DNA from: Syntrophorhabdus sp. PtaB.Bin047
GTDB taxonomy: Bacteria; Desulfobacterota; Syntrophorhabdia; Syntrophorhabdales; Syntrophorhabdaceae
Direction: 5' to 3'
Length of the DNA: 64,000 nucleotides
Assembly (NCBI GenBank): GCA_002067235.1
Contig: MVQP01000002.1
Span: 1 to 64,000 of the forward strand
The position numbers were made by a program, and so were the translations under genes. Under the pieces are notes generated by a model. That model made no database searches. It worked only from the letters and a program-made list of their open reading frames with translations, and had not been told where the DNA came from. Numbering within the stretch: the first letter of the stretch is position 1; every line of letters begins with the position of its first letter. This document shows, piece by piece, positions 42,027 through 50,508 of the stretch.

Positions 42027-43292
42027 TCAGCCCTCTTTCCCGCTCTGAGGCCCGCCAAAGAGGCCCCTTATGATCCGCGCTGTCTCATCCATCACGTGTT
42101 GCTGGTCGGCGACGATCGCGAAACCGGCCTGCCGTGTGGACTCATAAAGATCATTATCAGTGACCAGCCTCATCACCGTGCGGTGTATGTCGTCGGCCGT
42201 TTCCACAAGGAAACCTGCCTTTCTTTCGAGGATGGATGCAGAGATGTCGTGGAAGTTCTCCGTGTGCGGTCCGAACAGTACGGGTGTGCCCACGAAGAGG
42301 GGCTCGAGCATGTTCTGTCCACCGTAGGGTGCAAGGGACCCGCCGACGAAGGCGGCGATGCTTCTCGCGTAGATCCCCATGAGGTCGCCCACGGTGTCGA
42401 CGATCACGATATCGGCACCCTCTTCCCCCCTGTCTTCCTTCATCCGGGAATACCGTGCAGTCCTGTAAGTCTTCGAAAGCTTCTCCTCTATAGTGACGGC
42501 CAGATGGAGCTCCCTGGGCGCTATGAATATCCTGTGATCGGGGAGATCGGACTTGAGGAGCTTGACTGCCCTGTAGATCTCGTCAAGCTCCTTTTCTTTT
42601 ACGCTGCCGATGACGATGATCCTCTCACGCTCCAGGGTGCCGGAGGTGTTCCCCGTGACGGGGCGGTAATACTTGATGTTGCCCGTTGTGAAGACCCGCT
42701 CCGGGGCCATGCCGATGGTGATGAAACGCCGTCTGTGTTCTGCGGACTGCGCGATGACAGCGTCCATCCCGGCCAGGGCCGCCCTCATGAAGACGGACAA
42801 TCTCCGGTAGGTCGCGAGGGTGTTGTCCGATATGCGTCCGTTGACGATGACGACCGGGATGCCGCGCTTTTTGGCCTCCCAGATCAGGTTGGGCCAGATC
42901 TCCGTCTCCACGATGATGATGACCGATGGCCTGTGGTGGTTGAGGAAACGGCGCACGGAGAAGCGAAGGTCGAAGGGGAGGGATGCCACCTTCCTGCCTT
43001 CCCTGGAGCCCTCTTTCCTTTCGAGCATTTGCTGCGCATAGGATGTGTTGGCGGTGAAGAGAAAACCGGCCGGACCACCGTTGATCGCGAGGTAGTCGGC
43101 CACGCCCTCGGCGATAATGGCCTCTCCTATCGACGCCCCGTGGATCATCCACGCCCCCTCATTCGGCGTGCCTTCCACCCGAGGGAGAAGACGCTCGCGG
43201 AAATTCTTCCTCATCTTCGCATTTGTGAGGCCGATGACGATGAAGACGGGCAGGACGCACAGGGTGAGCAGGTTGTAGATCACTTTCCACAT
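42027..43292 (-). CDS. waaA: 3-deoxy-D-manno-octulosonic acid (Kdo) transferase
   Basis: 421 residues, GT30 GT-B enzyme that adds Kdo to lipid A at the inner membrane. N-terminal anchor (about 5-22); WMIHGASIGEAIIAEG (catalytic Glu region), IIIVETEIWPNLIWEAKKRGIPVVIVNGRIS split in two strands, FTTGNIKYY, and the C-terminal nucleotide-binding part FVGGSLAPYGGQNMLEPLFVGTPVLFGPHTENF. The ATG overlaps the acyltransferase 3' end when that gene is read in its corrected frame. Confidence 0.95.
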   Translation of the reverse strand: MWKVIYNLLTLCVLPVFIVIGLTNAKMRKNFRERLLPRVEGTPNEGAWMIHGASIGEAIIAEGVADYLAINGGPAGFLFTANTSYAQQMLERKEGSREGRKVASLPFDLRFSVRRFLNHHRPSVIIIVETEIWPNLIWEAKKRGIPVVIVNGRISDNTLATYRRLSVFMRAALAGMDAVIAQSAEHRRRFITIGMAPERVFTTGNIKYYRPVTGNTSGTLERERIIVIGSVKEKELDEIYRAVKLLKSDLPDHRIFIAPRELHLAVTIEEKLSKTYRTARYSRMKEDRGEEGADIVIVDTVGDLMGIYARSIAAFVGGSLAPYGGQNMLEPLFVGTPVLFGPHTENFHDISASILERKAGFLVETADDIHRTVMRLVTDNDLYESTRQAGFAIVADQQHVMDETARIIRGLFGGPQSGKEG

Positions 43293-43941
43293 GCCGCTTC
43301 TTCCGCTCTTTGGGTCAGTTGGACAAGCGTCGCCTCGAGCTTGAGGCGCGTGTTCTCGATCTCTTCAGCGTCGAGGTCACGGGTTACAGGGATAGGGTCT
43401 CCCCAGAGAAAGACAACCCGGGAGAAAGGGTAGGGGAGTATGAAGCGGTCCCAGGAATGAAAGGTTTTTTTTTACGTGCACCGTAGCTGACAGGGAGGAG
43501 CGCCTTGCCGGAGAGCCGTGCGAGTTCCACGATGCCTTTCTTCACGGTAAAGCGCGGCCCCTTGGGGCCGTCAGGGGTGATGGCGATATCGATATTGTTC
43601 TTGAGGTCGTGGAGGATCTCCCTGAGCGAGGAGACGCTGCCCTTTCTGTAGGAGCCGCGGACGGTGCCGATCCCGAAGTAGTTCACTATCCTGGCGATGA
43701 ACTCCCCGTCCCGGTGGCGGCTGATGAGGACCTTGCCCCCTCCGCCCTTCTTCGCGAAGGGCATCATAAGGAGCCTGCCGTGCCAGAAACAGACGATATA
43801 GTTGTGGAGGTTCCCCCATGCCTCTTCGGGCGGCCGGTTCACGTGTTCGATGCGCAGTGTGAATCTCAGCGCCGTCAGGAACACGAATACCATGGGAGGC
43901 ATGACGTGCAGCATCAGAAAGGATTTGATCTTCTTCTTCAT
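43280..43941 (-). CDS. DUF374 (LpxJ-like) lysophospholipid acyltransferase, frame broken at an A9 tract
   Basis: Reads well from ATG 43941: membrane anchor, CFWHGRLLMMPF (HX4-type motif region), RHRDGEFIARIVNYFGIGTVRGS and ITPDGPKGPRFTVKKGI, the DUF374 signature. LpxJ in epsilonproteobacteria, also DUF374, adds a secondary acyl chain to lipid A. At nine As (T9 at 43465-43473) the continuous frame turns into unrelated residues and stops at 43384. One extra A gives K-T-FHSWDRFILPYPFSRVVFLWGDP and a helical end to TGA at 43282-43280, overlapping waaA by 13 bases: plainly the true C-terminus. So there is either an assembly indel or a need for slippage (-1 ribosomal or transcriptional) on A9. Confidence 0.85.
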
Positions 43942-45695
43942 CAGCGTTTCTTTCCCAGGGGGATGACCTTCTTGCGGGCCCCTTCACGGAACTGGATCTC
44001 GTAGAGCTTCCTGTAGGGTCCTTCCTGCTCGATGAGCGACCCGTGGGTACCTTCCTGGACTATCATACCCTTGTCGATGACGATGATCCGGTGGGCATTG
44101 ATGATCGTGGAGAGCCTGTGGGCGATGATTATCGTCGTCCTCCCTTTCATGAGGTTCTCGAGGGCCCTCTGGACCTCTATCTCTGATTGGGCGTCCAGGG
44201 AACTCGTCGCCTCATCGAGGATGAGGATGGGCGCATTCTTGTAAAGGGCCCTGGCTATGGCGATGCGCTGTTTCTGGCCGCCGGAAAGACGCACCCCTTT
44301 CTCGCCGACGACGGTGTCGTACCCCCTGGGGAGCTTGAGGATAAAATCATGGGCGAAGGCCATCCGGGTTGCTTCGAAAAGCCGCTCTTCGTCGGGCTCG
44401 ACCCCGTAGGCGATGTTGCTCCGGATCGTATCGTTGAAAAGGATGACGTCCTGCGTGACGAGGGCGATATTCCTTCTGAGGGAATCGAGAGTGACGTCGC
44501 GGATATCGGTGCCGTCGACCCTGATGAGGCCCTGGGTTACGTCGTAGAACCTGGGGAGCAGGTTGACGAGGGTTGTCTTTCCCACTCCGCTCTTGCCGAC
44601 CACGGCGATCACCTCGTTCTTCTCTATCTTGAGGTCAACGTTGTTGAGAACCATCTTCTCATCGTACCGGAAAGAAACGTCCTCGAACTCTATGACGCCC
44701 TCGACCTTTTCAAGCTCGACGGCGTCAGGTTTTTCCATGACCTCCGGCTGCCTGTCGATGATCTCGAAGACGCGCTCGCTTGCGGCGAGCCCCTGCTGGA
44801 CGTTGTGGTTTTCCTTGTTGATCTTCTTGATGGGTTCGTAGAGCATGATGAGGGATGCCATGAAGGCGAAGAAGGTACCGGGGGTGGAATTTCCCAGGAT
44901 GACCTCCCGTCCGCCGTACCAGATCACGACACCGACGGCAATCCCGCCGATGACCTCCATCACGGGGTGGGACAAAGCCCGGATCTTCGTGCGTTTCATG
45001 GAGATCCTGAAGAGTGTTTCGTTCTCCGCGGTGAACCTCTTGTTCTCATATTCCTCCATGGAGAAGGCCTTGACGATCCTCTGGCCGGTGATGGTCTCAT
45101 GGAGGAAGCTGGTAAGACGCGCCAGATACTGCTGGATATTGAGCCCTATCTTCCTGAGCTTCTTGCCGAAGGCGACGATGGGGTAGATGGAGAAGGGCAG
45201 GATAAGGAAGGCGATCAGCGTCAGTTTCCATTCCATGCGGAAGGCGACGATGACAAGCCCGATGATGGTGAAGGCGTCTTTGAGGACGGCCGCGACGGAA
45301 TCGGAGACGGTGCTCTGGACGAGGGAGACATCGTTCACTATCCGGGAGATGTTCGAACCCGTAGGTGTTTTGTCGAAGAAGGAGAGGGGTTGCCTCTGCA
45401 TGTTGTAGAAGACAAGGTTCCTGATGTCTGTGACCACCCTCTGGCCGACATAACCCATGAAATAGCCCTGAACGTACTCGAAGCTGCCTTTGATCAGGAA
45501 CAGAAGGATGACCGCGGCGGGCATGATATAAAGCTTCGTCATGTCCTTCTCGAAGAATATGGAGTCGAGGACGGGCTTGACGAGGTAGGCGCTGAAGCTC
45601 TGGGCACCGGAGCACAGGGACATGAAGATCATGGCGAGGATGAGCTTTGTTTTGTAAGGGTACGCAAATTTGAGAAGTCTCAGGTAGAGGTTCAT
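43941..45695 (-). CDS. msbA: Lipid A export ABC transporter MsbA
   Basis: 584 residues, half-transporter with six membrane helices (1-about 320) and an ABC ATPase. Walker A GKSGVGKTT, signature LSGGQKQRIAIARAL, Walker B ILILDEATSSLD and the switch His in IIIAHRLST are all intact. Flips core-lipid A across the inner membrane. Stop and the acyltransferase ATG overlap (TGATG). Placed after lpxB in the lipid A operon, in accord with MsbA rather than a drug exporter. Confidence 0.93.
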   Translation of the reverse strand: MNLYLRLLKFAYPYKTKLILAMIFMSLCSGAQSFSAYLVKPVLDSIFFEKDMTKLYIMPAAVILLFLIKGSFEYVQGYFMGYVGQRVVTDIRNLVFYNMQRQPLSFFDKTPTGSNISRIVNDVSLVQSTVSDSVAAVLKDAFTIIGLVIVAFRMEWKLTLIAFLILPFSIYPIVAFGKKLRKIGLNIQQYLARLTSFLHETITGQRIVKAFSMEEYENKRFTAENETLFRISMKRTKIRALSHPVMEVIGGIAVGVVIWYGGREVILGNSTPGTFFAFMASLIMLYEPIKKINKENHNVQQGLAASERVFEIIDRQPEVMEKPDAVELEKVEGVIEFEDVSFRYDEKMVLNNVDLKIEKNEVIAVVGKSGVGKTTLVNLLPRFYDVTQGLIRVDGTDIRDVTLDSLRRNIALVTQDVILFNDTIRSNIAYGVEPDEERLFEATRMAFAHDFILKLPRGYDTVVGEKGVRLSGGQKQRIAIARALYKNAPILILDEATSSLDAQSEIEVQRALENLMKGRTTIIIAHRLSTIINAHRIIVIDKGMIVQEGTHGSLIEQEGPYRKLYEIQFREGARKKVIPLGKKR

Positions 45696-46783
45696 GTTCT
45701 CTCGAGAAAGTGTAATATGGCGTTGGCGGCCAACCGGTATGAATCCTGTTTCCTCAGTTTGTCGACGATCGATCCCAGTTCGCCCGCAACGTCCCGTCTT
45801 CCTTTATCTATCATAGAAAGAGCCTTCCTGGCAATGGTTTCGGGATCGAGGTGCTGAATGAACTCCGGAAAGACCTCCTTGCCGGCAACGATGTTGGGAA
45901 GACCGATGAAATCGACGTGGACAATGAGGCGAGCGATGGCGTAAGAGAGCCGGGATATGCGGTAGATGATGGCGGTAGGTGACCCGAGAAGGGCCGCCTC
46001 CAGGGTCGCACTGCCGGAGGCGACTATGGCGGCGTCGCAGTAGGCCAGTGCGTTGTGCGAATCCCCTTTCAGGACGGCAACCCCATGGTCGCCCCGAAGG
46101 AAAGGCGTGACGACCGCCTCGTCGATATTGTCCGCGAGGGGCAGAAGGACGGTGAGGTCGGGGATGTTCCGGCGCATGATGGCCAGCGTCTGCGCGAGGA
46201 CGGGCATATGCCGCCTTATCTCGTTCCGTCTGCTTCCGGGCATAACGGTCAGGATGGGCTTGCCCCCGGGGACCCCCGCCTTCGCAAGGAACTCGTCACG
46301 GGTGAGAGAGGGCCGCACGGTCTCGGCAAAAGGGTGGCCGATGTAGACCGCCGGAACCCCTGCCTTCGCATACAGGTCTTCCTCGAAGGGAAGGATGCAG
46401 ATGACCATGTCAACATATTTCCGGATCCCTTTGAGGCGCCCCCGCTTCCAGGCCCAGACCTGCGGCGGGATGAAGTATACGACGGGAATACGGAGGGACC
46501 GGGCGAAGGAGGCTATCCTCATGTTGAATCCAGGGAAATCGACGAGGACAACGAGGTCCGGCCGCTCAGTCCTGATATGAGACTTGACGGCACCGAAGGC
46601 CTTCCTGATGTTCCCCGCGTGGGAGAGCACCTCGCTGAGGCCTGTCACGGAGATGTCCCGGTAATCCCGGACAACCCTGACACCGGCGGCGGCGAGCCTG
46701 TTCGAACCCATGGCGGTTATGTGAAGGTCTGCCGTTTTGCTGAGGGATTCGACGAGATGACGGGCATGAACCTCCCCGGACAA
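45692..46783 (-). CDS. lpxB: Lipid A disaccharide synthase, start codon unusual
   Basis: GT19 enzyme that joins UDP-diacylglucosamine and lipid X. Recognised: IPVVYFIPPQVWAWKRGR, ILPFEEDLYAKAGVPAVYIGHPFAE, VMPGSRRNEIRRHMPVL, ASGSATLEAALLGSPTAIIYR and GLPNIVAGKEVFPEFIQ. The first usable canonical start is TTG 46783 (MSGEVHARHL), but this cuts off KKIFISTGEL, whose strand and GExSG loop are needed in the family and which is encoded in frame just upstream (46810-46784). Upstream of that the only candidate initiators before a stop are ATC (46816) or ATA (46804, 46798). The coding region therefore almost surely begins near 46816-46798. Confidence 0.9.
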   Translation of the reverse strand: MSGEVHARHLVESLSKTADLHITAMGSNRLAAAGVRVVRDYRDISVTGLSEVLSHAGNIRKAFGAVKSHIRTERPDLVVLVDFPGFNMRIASFARSLRIPVVYFIPPQVWAWKRGRLKGIRKYVDMVICILPFEEDLYAKAGVPAVYIGHPFAETVRPSLTRDEFLAKAGVPGGKPILTVMPGSRRNEIRRHMPVLAQTLAIMRRNIPDLTVLLPLADNIDEAVVTPFLRGDHGVAVLKGDSHNALAYCDAAIVASGSATLEAALLGSPTAIIYRISRLSYAIARLIVHVDFIGLPNIVAGKEVFPEFIQHLDPETIARKALSMIDKGRRDVAGELGSIVDKLRKQDSYRLAANAILHFLERT

Positions 46784-46808
46784 CTCACCCGTCGATATGA
46801 ATATCTTT

Positions 46809-47741
46809 TTATCGATGGCCTGTACCCTGTCCCGCTATGCGGTCCTGGATCCTGTTTGCAAGTTCCAGCGCTCGGAGGCCGTCGGCTCCGCTGACGCTGG
46901 GGGCCGAGTTGCCCCCCACGGCCCTGACGAACTCCAGGAGCTCGTCCCTGACGGGGTCCATCTGCGTGGCGGTATACTCCGTCGTATGAGGCTCTTCCCC
47001 TTCCTTCCTGACAATGCTTGCCAGCTTTCCCTGCATGAGGTCAACGAAGAGGTACCTGTCCTCCTCGTAGATGGCGAGGGAACGCTCGCGGAACGTGGAG
47101 ACACGGCTCGCCGTGATGTTCGCGACGCATCCGCCGGCGAATTCGACCCGGGCGCTGGCCACGTCCGAGAGATTCGTGAAGAACGGGACCCCGTGAGCCG
47201 TAACGTCGGAAACCTCTTCGCCGACGAGGGACAGGACGAGATCGATGTCATGGATCATGAGGTCGAGGACGACGTCCACGTCAGTGGACCTGCCCGTGAA
47301 GGGGCCGATCCTGCGGGCCTCGATGAACCTCGGCCTCCGAACGAGAGGAAGCGCCTGCCTGAGCGCGGGGTTCAGTCTTTCGAGATGGCCCACCTGCAGG
47401 ACAAGTCCTCGCGCGGCGGCCATGTCGACGAGTTCACGTGCCTCTTCCGGCTGCACGGTGATGGGCTTTTCGAGGAAGACATGCACGCCTCGTTCGAGGC
47501 ATGCCTTCGCGATGGAGTAGTGCAACCGGGTCGGTGTGGCGATGACGGCGCAGGCCGCGTCGGGCAGGGCGTCGGAGTAACGGGAGAAGGATGGCACCGT
47601 GTATTTTTCGGCGTACTCACCGGCGAGAGCATCGTCGACATCCACAACCCCGCAGACGCGGACATCCTCGAAGGAGCAGAGCTTGCCGAGATGGATGCGG
47701 CCCATGTGGCCAAGACCGATAAGAGCGACGTTTACCGGCAT
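46809..47741 (-). CDS. Gfo/Idh/MocA oxidoreductase (GnnA candidate)
   Basis: 310 residues. NAD(P)-binding Rossmann N-terminus (VALIGLGHMGRIHLGKL), IATPTRLHYSIAKACLERGVHVFLEKPI with the EKP motif, GHLERLNPALRQ, and DLMIHDIDLVLSLVG with the catalytic HDID. In Acidithiobacillus and Leptospira a Gfo/Idh protein, GnnA, encoded in the lpx cluster oxidises UDP-GlcNAc at C3, and the aminotransferase GnnB then makes UDP-GlcNAc3N for amide-only lipid A. Its place between lpxA and lpxB makes that role possible, but no gnnB is adjacent; similar genes in other deltaproteobacterial lpx clusters are uncharacterised. Confidence 0.85.
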   Translation of the reverse strand: MPVNVALIGLGHMGRIHLGKLCSFEDVRVCGVVDVDDALAGEYAEKYTVPSFSRYSDALPDAACAVIATPTRLHYSIAKACLERGVHVFLEKPITVQPEEARELVDMAAARGLVLQVGHLERLNPALRQALPLVRRPRFIEARRIGPFTGRSTDVDVVLDLMIHDIDLVLSLVGEEVSDVTAHGVPFFTNLSDVASARVEFAGGCVANITASRVSTFRERSLAIYEEDRYLFVDLMQGKLASIVRKEGEEPHTTEYTATQMDPVRDELLEFVRAVGGNSAPSVSGADGLRALELANRIQDRIAGQGTGHR

Positions 47742-48499
47742 ATCCCCCTCGTTGACGATTCTATGAACTCGATGAGGTACCCGATGTTGTCCCCGTCAAG
47801 TTCCTCCCTTATGATCTTGAGGGACGTCTTCAGAGGGAGAGCGGACCTGAAGAGGATACGGTACGCCTTCTTCAGCTTCATTATCTCCTCTTTGGAGAAA
47901 TTGCGCCTTTCGAGGCCCACGAGGTTGAGGCCATAGAGCTTTGCCCTGTCACCGGCGGCGATGACGAAAGGAGGTACGTCCTTGGGGATCCCCGTCAGGC
48001 CGCTGATGAAGGCGTACTTGCCGACCCTGCAGAACTGGTGGACAGCACAGAGGCCGCTGAAAATGACAAAGTCTGAAACCTCCACATGACCCGCCAGGGT
48101 TGCCCCGTTCGCCATGATGATATTGCTCCCCACCTTGCAGTCGTGGGCGATGTGAGCGTATGCCATGATAAAGTTATTCTCCCCCACCTCGGTGACGCCG
48201 CCTCCCTTCATCGTTCCCCGGTTGATGGTGACGTATTCCTTTATGGTGTTGTTCCGGCCGATGATCACCCGGGTGGGTTCGTACTTGTAGCCGATGTCCT
48301 GTGGAGGCCCTCCGATGGACGCGAAAGGGCTGACGGTGCATCCTTCGCCTATGACCGTGTTTCCCTGGACGACGACGTGGCTCTCAAGGCGGCTTCCGGC
48401 CCCGATCCGAACCCCTCCTTCCACTATGCAATAGGGGCCGATATCGACATCTGCTGCAATCTCGGCGTTGCTGTCAATGATGGCGGTTGGATGTATCAC
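47732..48499 (-). CDS. lpxA: UDP-N-acetylglucosamine acyltransferase
   Basis: 255 residues, left-handed beta-helix with hexapeptide repeats through about residue 190, then a helical C-terminus (EEIMKLKKAYRILFRS, STRGICR). First step of lipid A synthesis, acyl-ACP dependent. AHIAHDCKVG carries the catalytic His pair; INRGT replaces the E. coli IHRGT segment. GTG start with GGGAGAC upstream. Overlaps the oxidoreductase gene by ten bases. Confidence 0.96.
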   Translation of the reverse strand: MIHPTAIIDSNAEIAADVDIGPYCIVEGGVRIGAGSRLESHVVVQGNTVIGEGCTVSPFASIGGPPQDIGYKYEPTRVIIGRNNTIKEYVTINRGTMKGGGVTEVGENNFIMAYAHIAHDCKVGSNIIMANGATLAGHVEVSDFVIFSGLCAVHQFCRVGKYAFISGLTGIPKDVPPFVIAAGDRAKLYGLNLVGLERRNFSKEEIMKLKKAYRILFRSALPLKTSLKIIREELDGDNIGYLIEFIESSTRGICR

Positions 48500-48510
48500 T
48501 TAAGTCTCCC

Positions 48511-48939
48511 TCATTCCTGTTTTAACATGGCCATGATGCGTGCCTCGGCTACCACGTCGTCTACGACGTAAGCCTTTGCGTCGAATACCCAGATCTCCCG
48601 TCTGTGCTTCACGACGTCGACAACGAACCGGAGCTGGTCTCCGGGGATCACGGGCTTGCGGAACCGCGCCCCGTCGATGCCCGTAAAAAAAACGGAACCC
48701 TTCATGCCGGGGAAGGACTTGAAGGCGAGGACACCGCCGGCCTGCGCCATGGCCTCGAGGATGAGGACGCCGGGCATGATGGGCCTGGCCGGGAAATGAC
48801 CCTGGAAGAAAGGCTCGTTGATGGTCACGTTCTTTATGGCGACGATCCTCTTTGTCTCTTCGAACTCGATGACTCGGTCCACGAGGAGAAAGGGGTATCT
48901 GTGGGGCATCAGGCTCAATATCTCATTTATGTCGACCAT
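48511..48939 (-). CDS. fabZ: 3-hydroxyacyl-ACP dehydratase FabZ
   Basis: 142 residues, hot-dog fold. [12 protein letters not shown] and the catalytic [26 protein letters not shown] (His and Glu) are intact. Competes with LpxA/LpxD for hydroxyacyl-ACP, hence its usual position between lpxD and lpxA, as here. Starts inside the lpxD 3' end. Confidence 0.97.
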   Translation of the reverse strand: MVDINEILSLMPHRYPFLLVDRVIEFEETKRIVAIKNVTINEPFFQGHFPARPIMPGVLILEAMAQAGGVLAFKSFPGMKGSVFFTGIDGARFRKPVIPGDQLRFVVDVVKHRREIWVFDAKAYVVDDVVAEARIMAMLKQE

Positions 48940-49963
48940 CGTCTTCCTCCGGTAAGAGTTTCTTCTCCAGTTCCCTGATCTTCTCGAAAAGGGCGGGGAG
49001 CTTCTTTATGTACATCTGGAGCCTCATGTATTCCTTGTGGGGCATGTGCGGGGTACCCCATATGAGAGACCCGGCGGGAACATCCTTCGTGATCCCTGTC
49101 CGTCCCCCGGCCATGACCTGGTCGCCGATGCTGACGTGGTCCCTGACCCCTGTCTGACCCGCAAGGACGACGTTGTTTCCTATGCGCGCGCTGCCCGCTA
49201 TGCCCACCTGGGAGACGATGATGGAGTTCTGTCCTATCGTGACATTGTGGGCCACCTGGACGAGGTTGTCGATCTTCGTCCCCCTGCCGACCACCGTGGC
49301 GTCAAGTGCGGCGCGGTCAATGGCGGTGTTTGCTCCGATCTCCACATCGTCCTCTATGATGACGGAGCCGATCTGGGGGACCTTCGCGTGTTTTTTCCCG
49401 TCCCAGGTGTAGCTGAAGCCGTCGGCGGCTATGACGGTGTTGGCGTGGATGATGACGTTCATCCCCACCGTCGTGTCCCGGTAGATGGCGACGTGGGGAT
49501 AGATGACGCTGCCCTCGCCGATGGTGACGTTGGGGCCGATATAGCAGAAGGGATAGATCGTCACCTTCTCCCCGATCCTTGCCTGTCTCTCTATACAGGC
49601 AAAGGGGCCGACGGAAGCGCTTGCGGCGACCTCGGCCTCGGGGCTCACCACGGCGCGCGGGTCTATGCCGGCGGGCGGGGAGGGCTCCTTCCGGAACATG
49701 CCCACGACCTCTATGTACGCGAGGTCGGGGTTGTCCACGATGATGACGCTCATTCCCCGGACGTCGTCACGGGGCGTCTTCTTGCCTATGATAAGGGCGG
49801 AGGCCCTGCACCCGGCGACATACTTGATGTAGCTTGCGTGGGAGACGAAGGTGATCTGGCCTTCCCGGGCGCTCTGAATGCCGGCAACGCCGTCGATCGG
49901 GACATCCCCGTCACCAATCAGATCTCCCTTGACTGCGGCAGCGATATCCCTCAGCCTGATCAT
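48923..49963 (-). CDS. lpxD: UDP-3-O-acylglucosamine N-acyltransferase
   Basis: 346 residues. N-terminal uridine-binding domain (1-100; [12 protein letters not shown]-type segment as [14 protein letters not shown]), left-handed beta-helix with hexapeptide repeats (100-310), catalytic His in QVAHNVTIG, and C-terminal helix. Adds the N-linked acyl chain in lipid A synthesis. Its start touches the skp stop. Confidence 0.96.
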   Translation of the reverse strand: MIRLRDIAAAVKGDLIGDGDVPIDGVAGIQSAREGQITFVSHASYIKYVAGCRASALIIGKKTPRDDVRGMSVIIVDNPDLAYIEVVGMFRKEPSPPAGIDPRAVVSPEAEVAASASVGPFACIERQARIGEKVTIYPFCYIGPNVTIGEGSVIYPHVAIYRDTTVGMNVIIHANTVIAADGFSYTWDGKKHAKVPQIGSVIIEDDVEIGANTAIDRAALDATVVGRGTKIDNLVQVAHNVTIGQNSIIVSQVGIAGSARIGNNVVLAGQTGVRDHVSIGDQVMAGGRTGITKDVPAGSLIWGTPHMPHKEYMRLQMYIKKLPALFEKIRELEKKLLPEEDDGRHK

Positions 49964-50496
49964 TACTTGATAGGTTTGTTTTTGGCCGCCTGGTTGAAGA
50001 GTGTGATCACCTTGCTCGTGATGTCTATGGTGGGAGTCGCGTACAGGATGCCGGCCTGGCTCTTCTCGAGTATGAGGGAGTACTTTTCCCGTTCACCGAG
50101 ACTGCGCACCACCTCTTCGACCTCCTTGAGGACCTTCTGGGTGTATTCCATGTCCTTCTGCTGGAGCTCGGTCTGGTAGTCGTTGTACAGCCTCTGGTAA
50201 TCCTTGAGCTTTGCCTGATACTGTTTTTCCTTGTCGGCCCTGGCTTCGGGCGTGATGGTGGCGCCCTGTTTCTCAAAGGCGTCTTTGAGCCTCTGGAGCT
50301 CGGCCTGCCTGCCATCGAGGTTCTTTTTCAGTCTCTCGGCATCCTGCGTGAGGATCGCCCGTATCTGTTTGCCCTGGTCCGATTCAAGCATCACTTTCTG
50401 CAGGTCTATGTATGCGACGTTGACGGATTGGCTCATCGCCGCAAGGGGTGTCAAAAGAACGGCTACGACAAAAAAGACCGTGATAAAGCGTTTCAT
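49963..50496 (-). CDS. skp: OmpH/Skp-family periplasmic chaperone
   Basis: 177 residues. Signal peptide (1-24), then [25 protein letters not shown], a long coiled coil (about 50-125, Lys/Gln/Glu-rich) and the return helix to FNQAAKN. Trimeric Skp holds unfolded outer-membrane proteins for delivery to BamA, whose gene precedes it. AGGAGG upstream of the ATG. Confidence 0.93.
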   Translation of the reverse strand: MKRFITVFFVVAVLLTPLAAMSQSVNVAYIDLQKVMLESDQGKQIRAILTQDAERLKKNLDGRQAELQRLKDAFEKQGATITPEARADKEKQYQAKLKDYQRLYNDYQTELQQKDMEYTQKVLKEVEEVVRSLGEREKYSLILEKSQAGILYATPTIDITSKVITLFNQAAKNKPIK

Positions 50497-50508
50497 AAAG
50501 CCTCCTGA

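Noticed and set aside
44187-45857. 556-codon plus-strand frame opposite msbA/lpxB
   Set aside because: Asp/Gly/Glu/Val-rich complement of a real coding frame, spans two genes on the other strand, no start signals.
46784-46809. lpxB beginning at TTG 46783 as a normal gene
   Set aside because: That start deletes the conserved KKIFISTGEL strand, which is encoded in frame just upstream; kept only as the coordinate of the first canonical codon.
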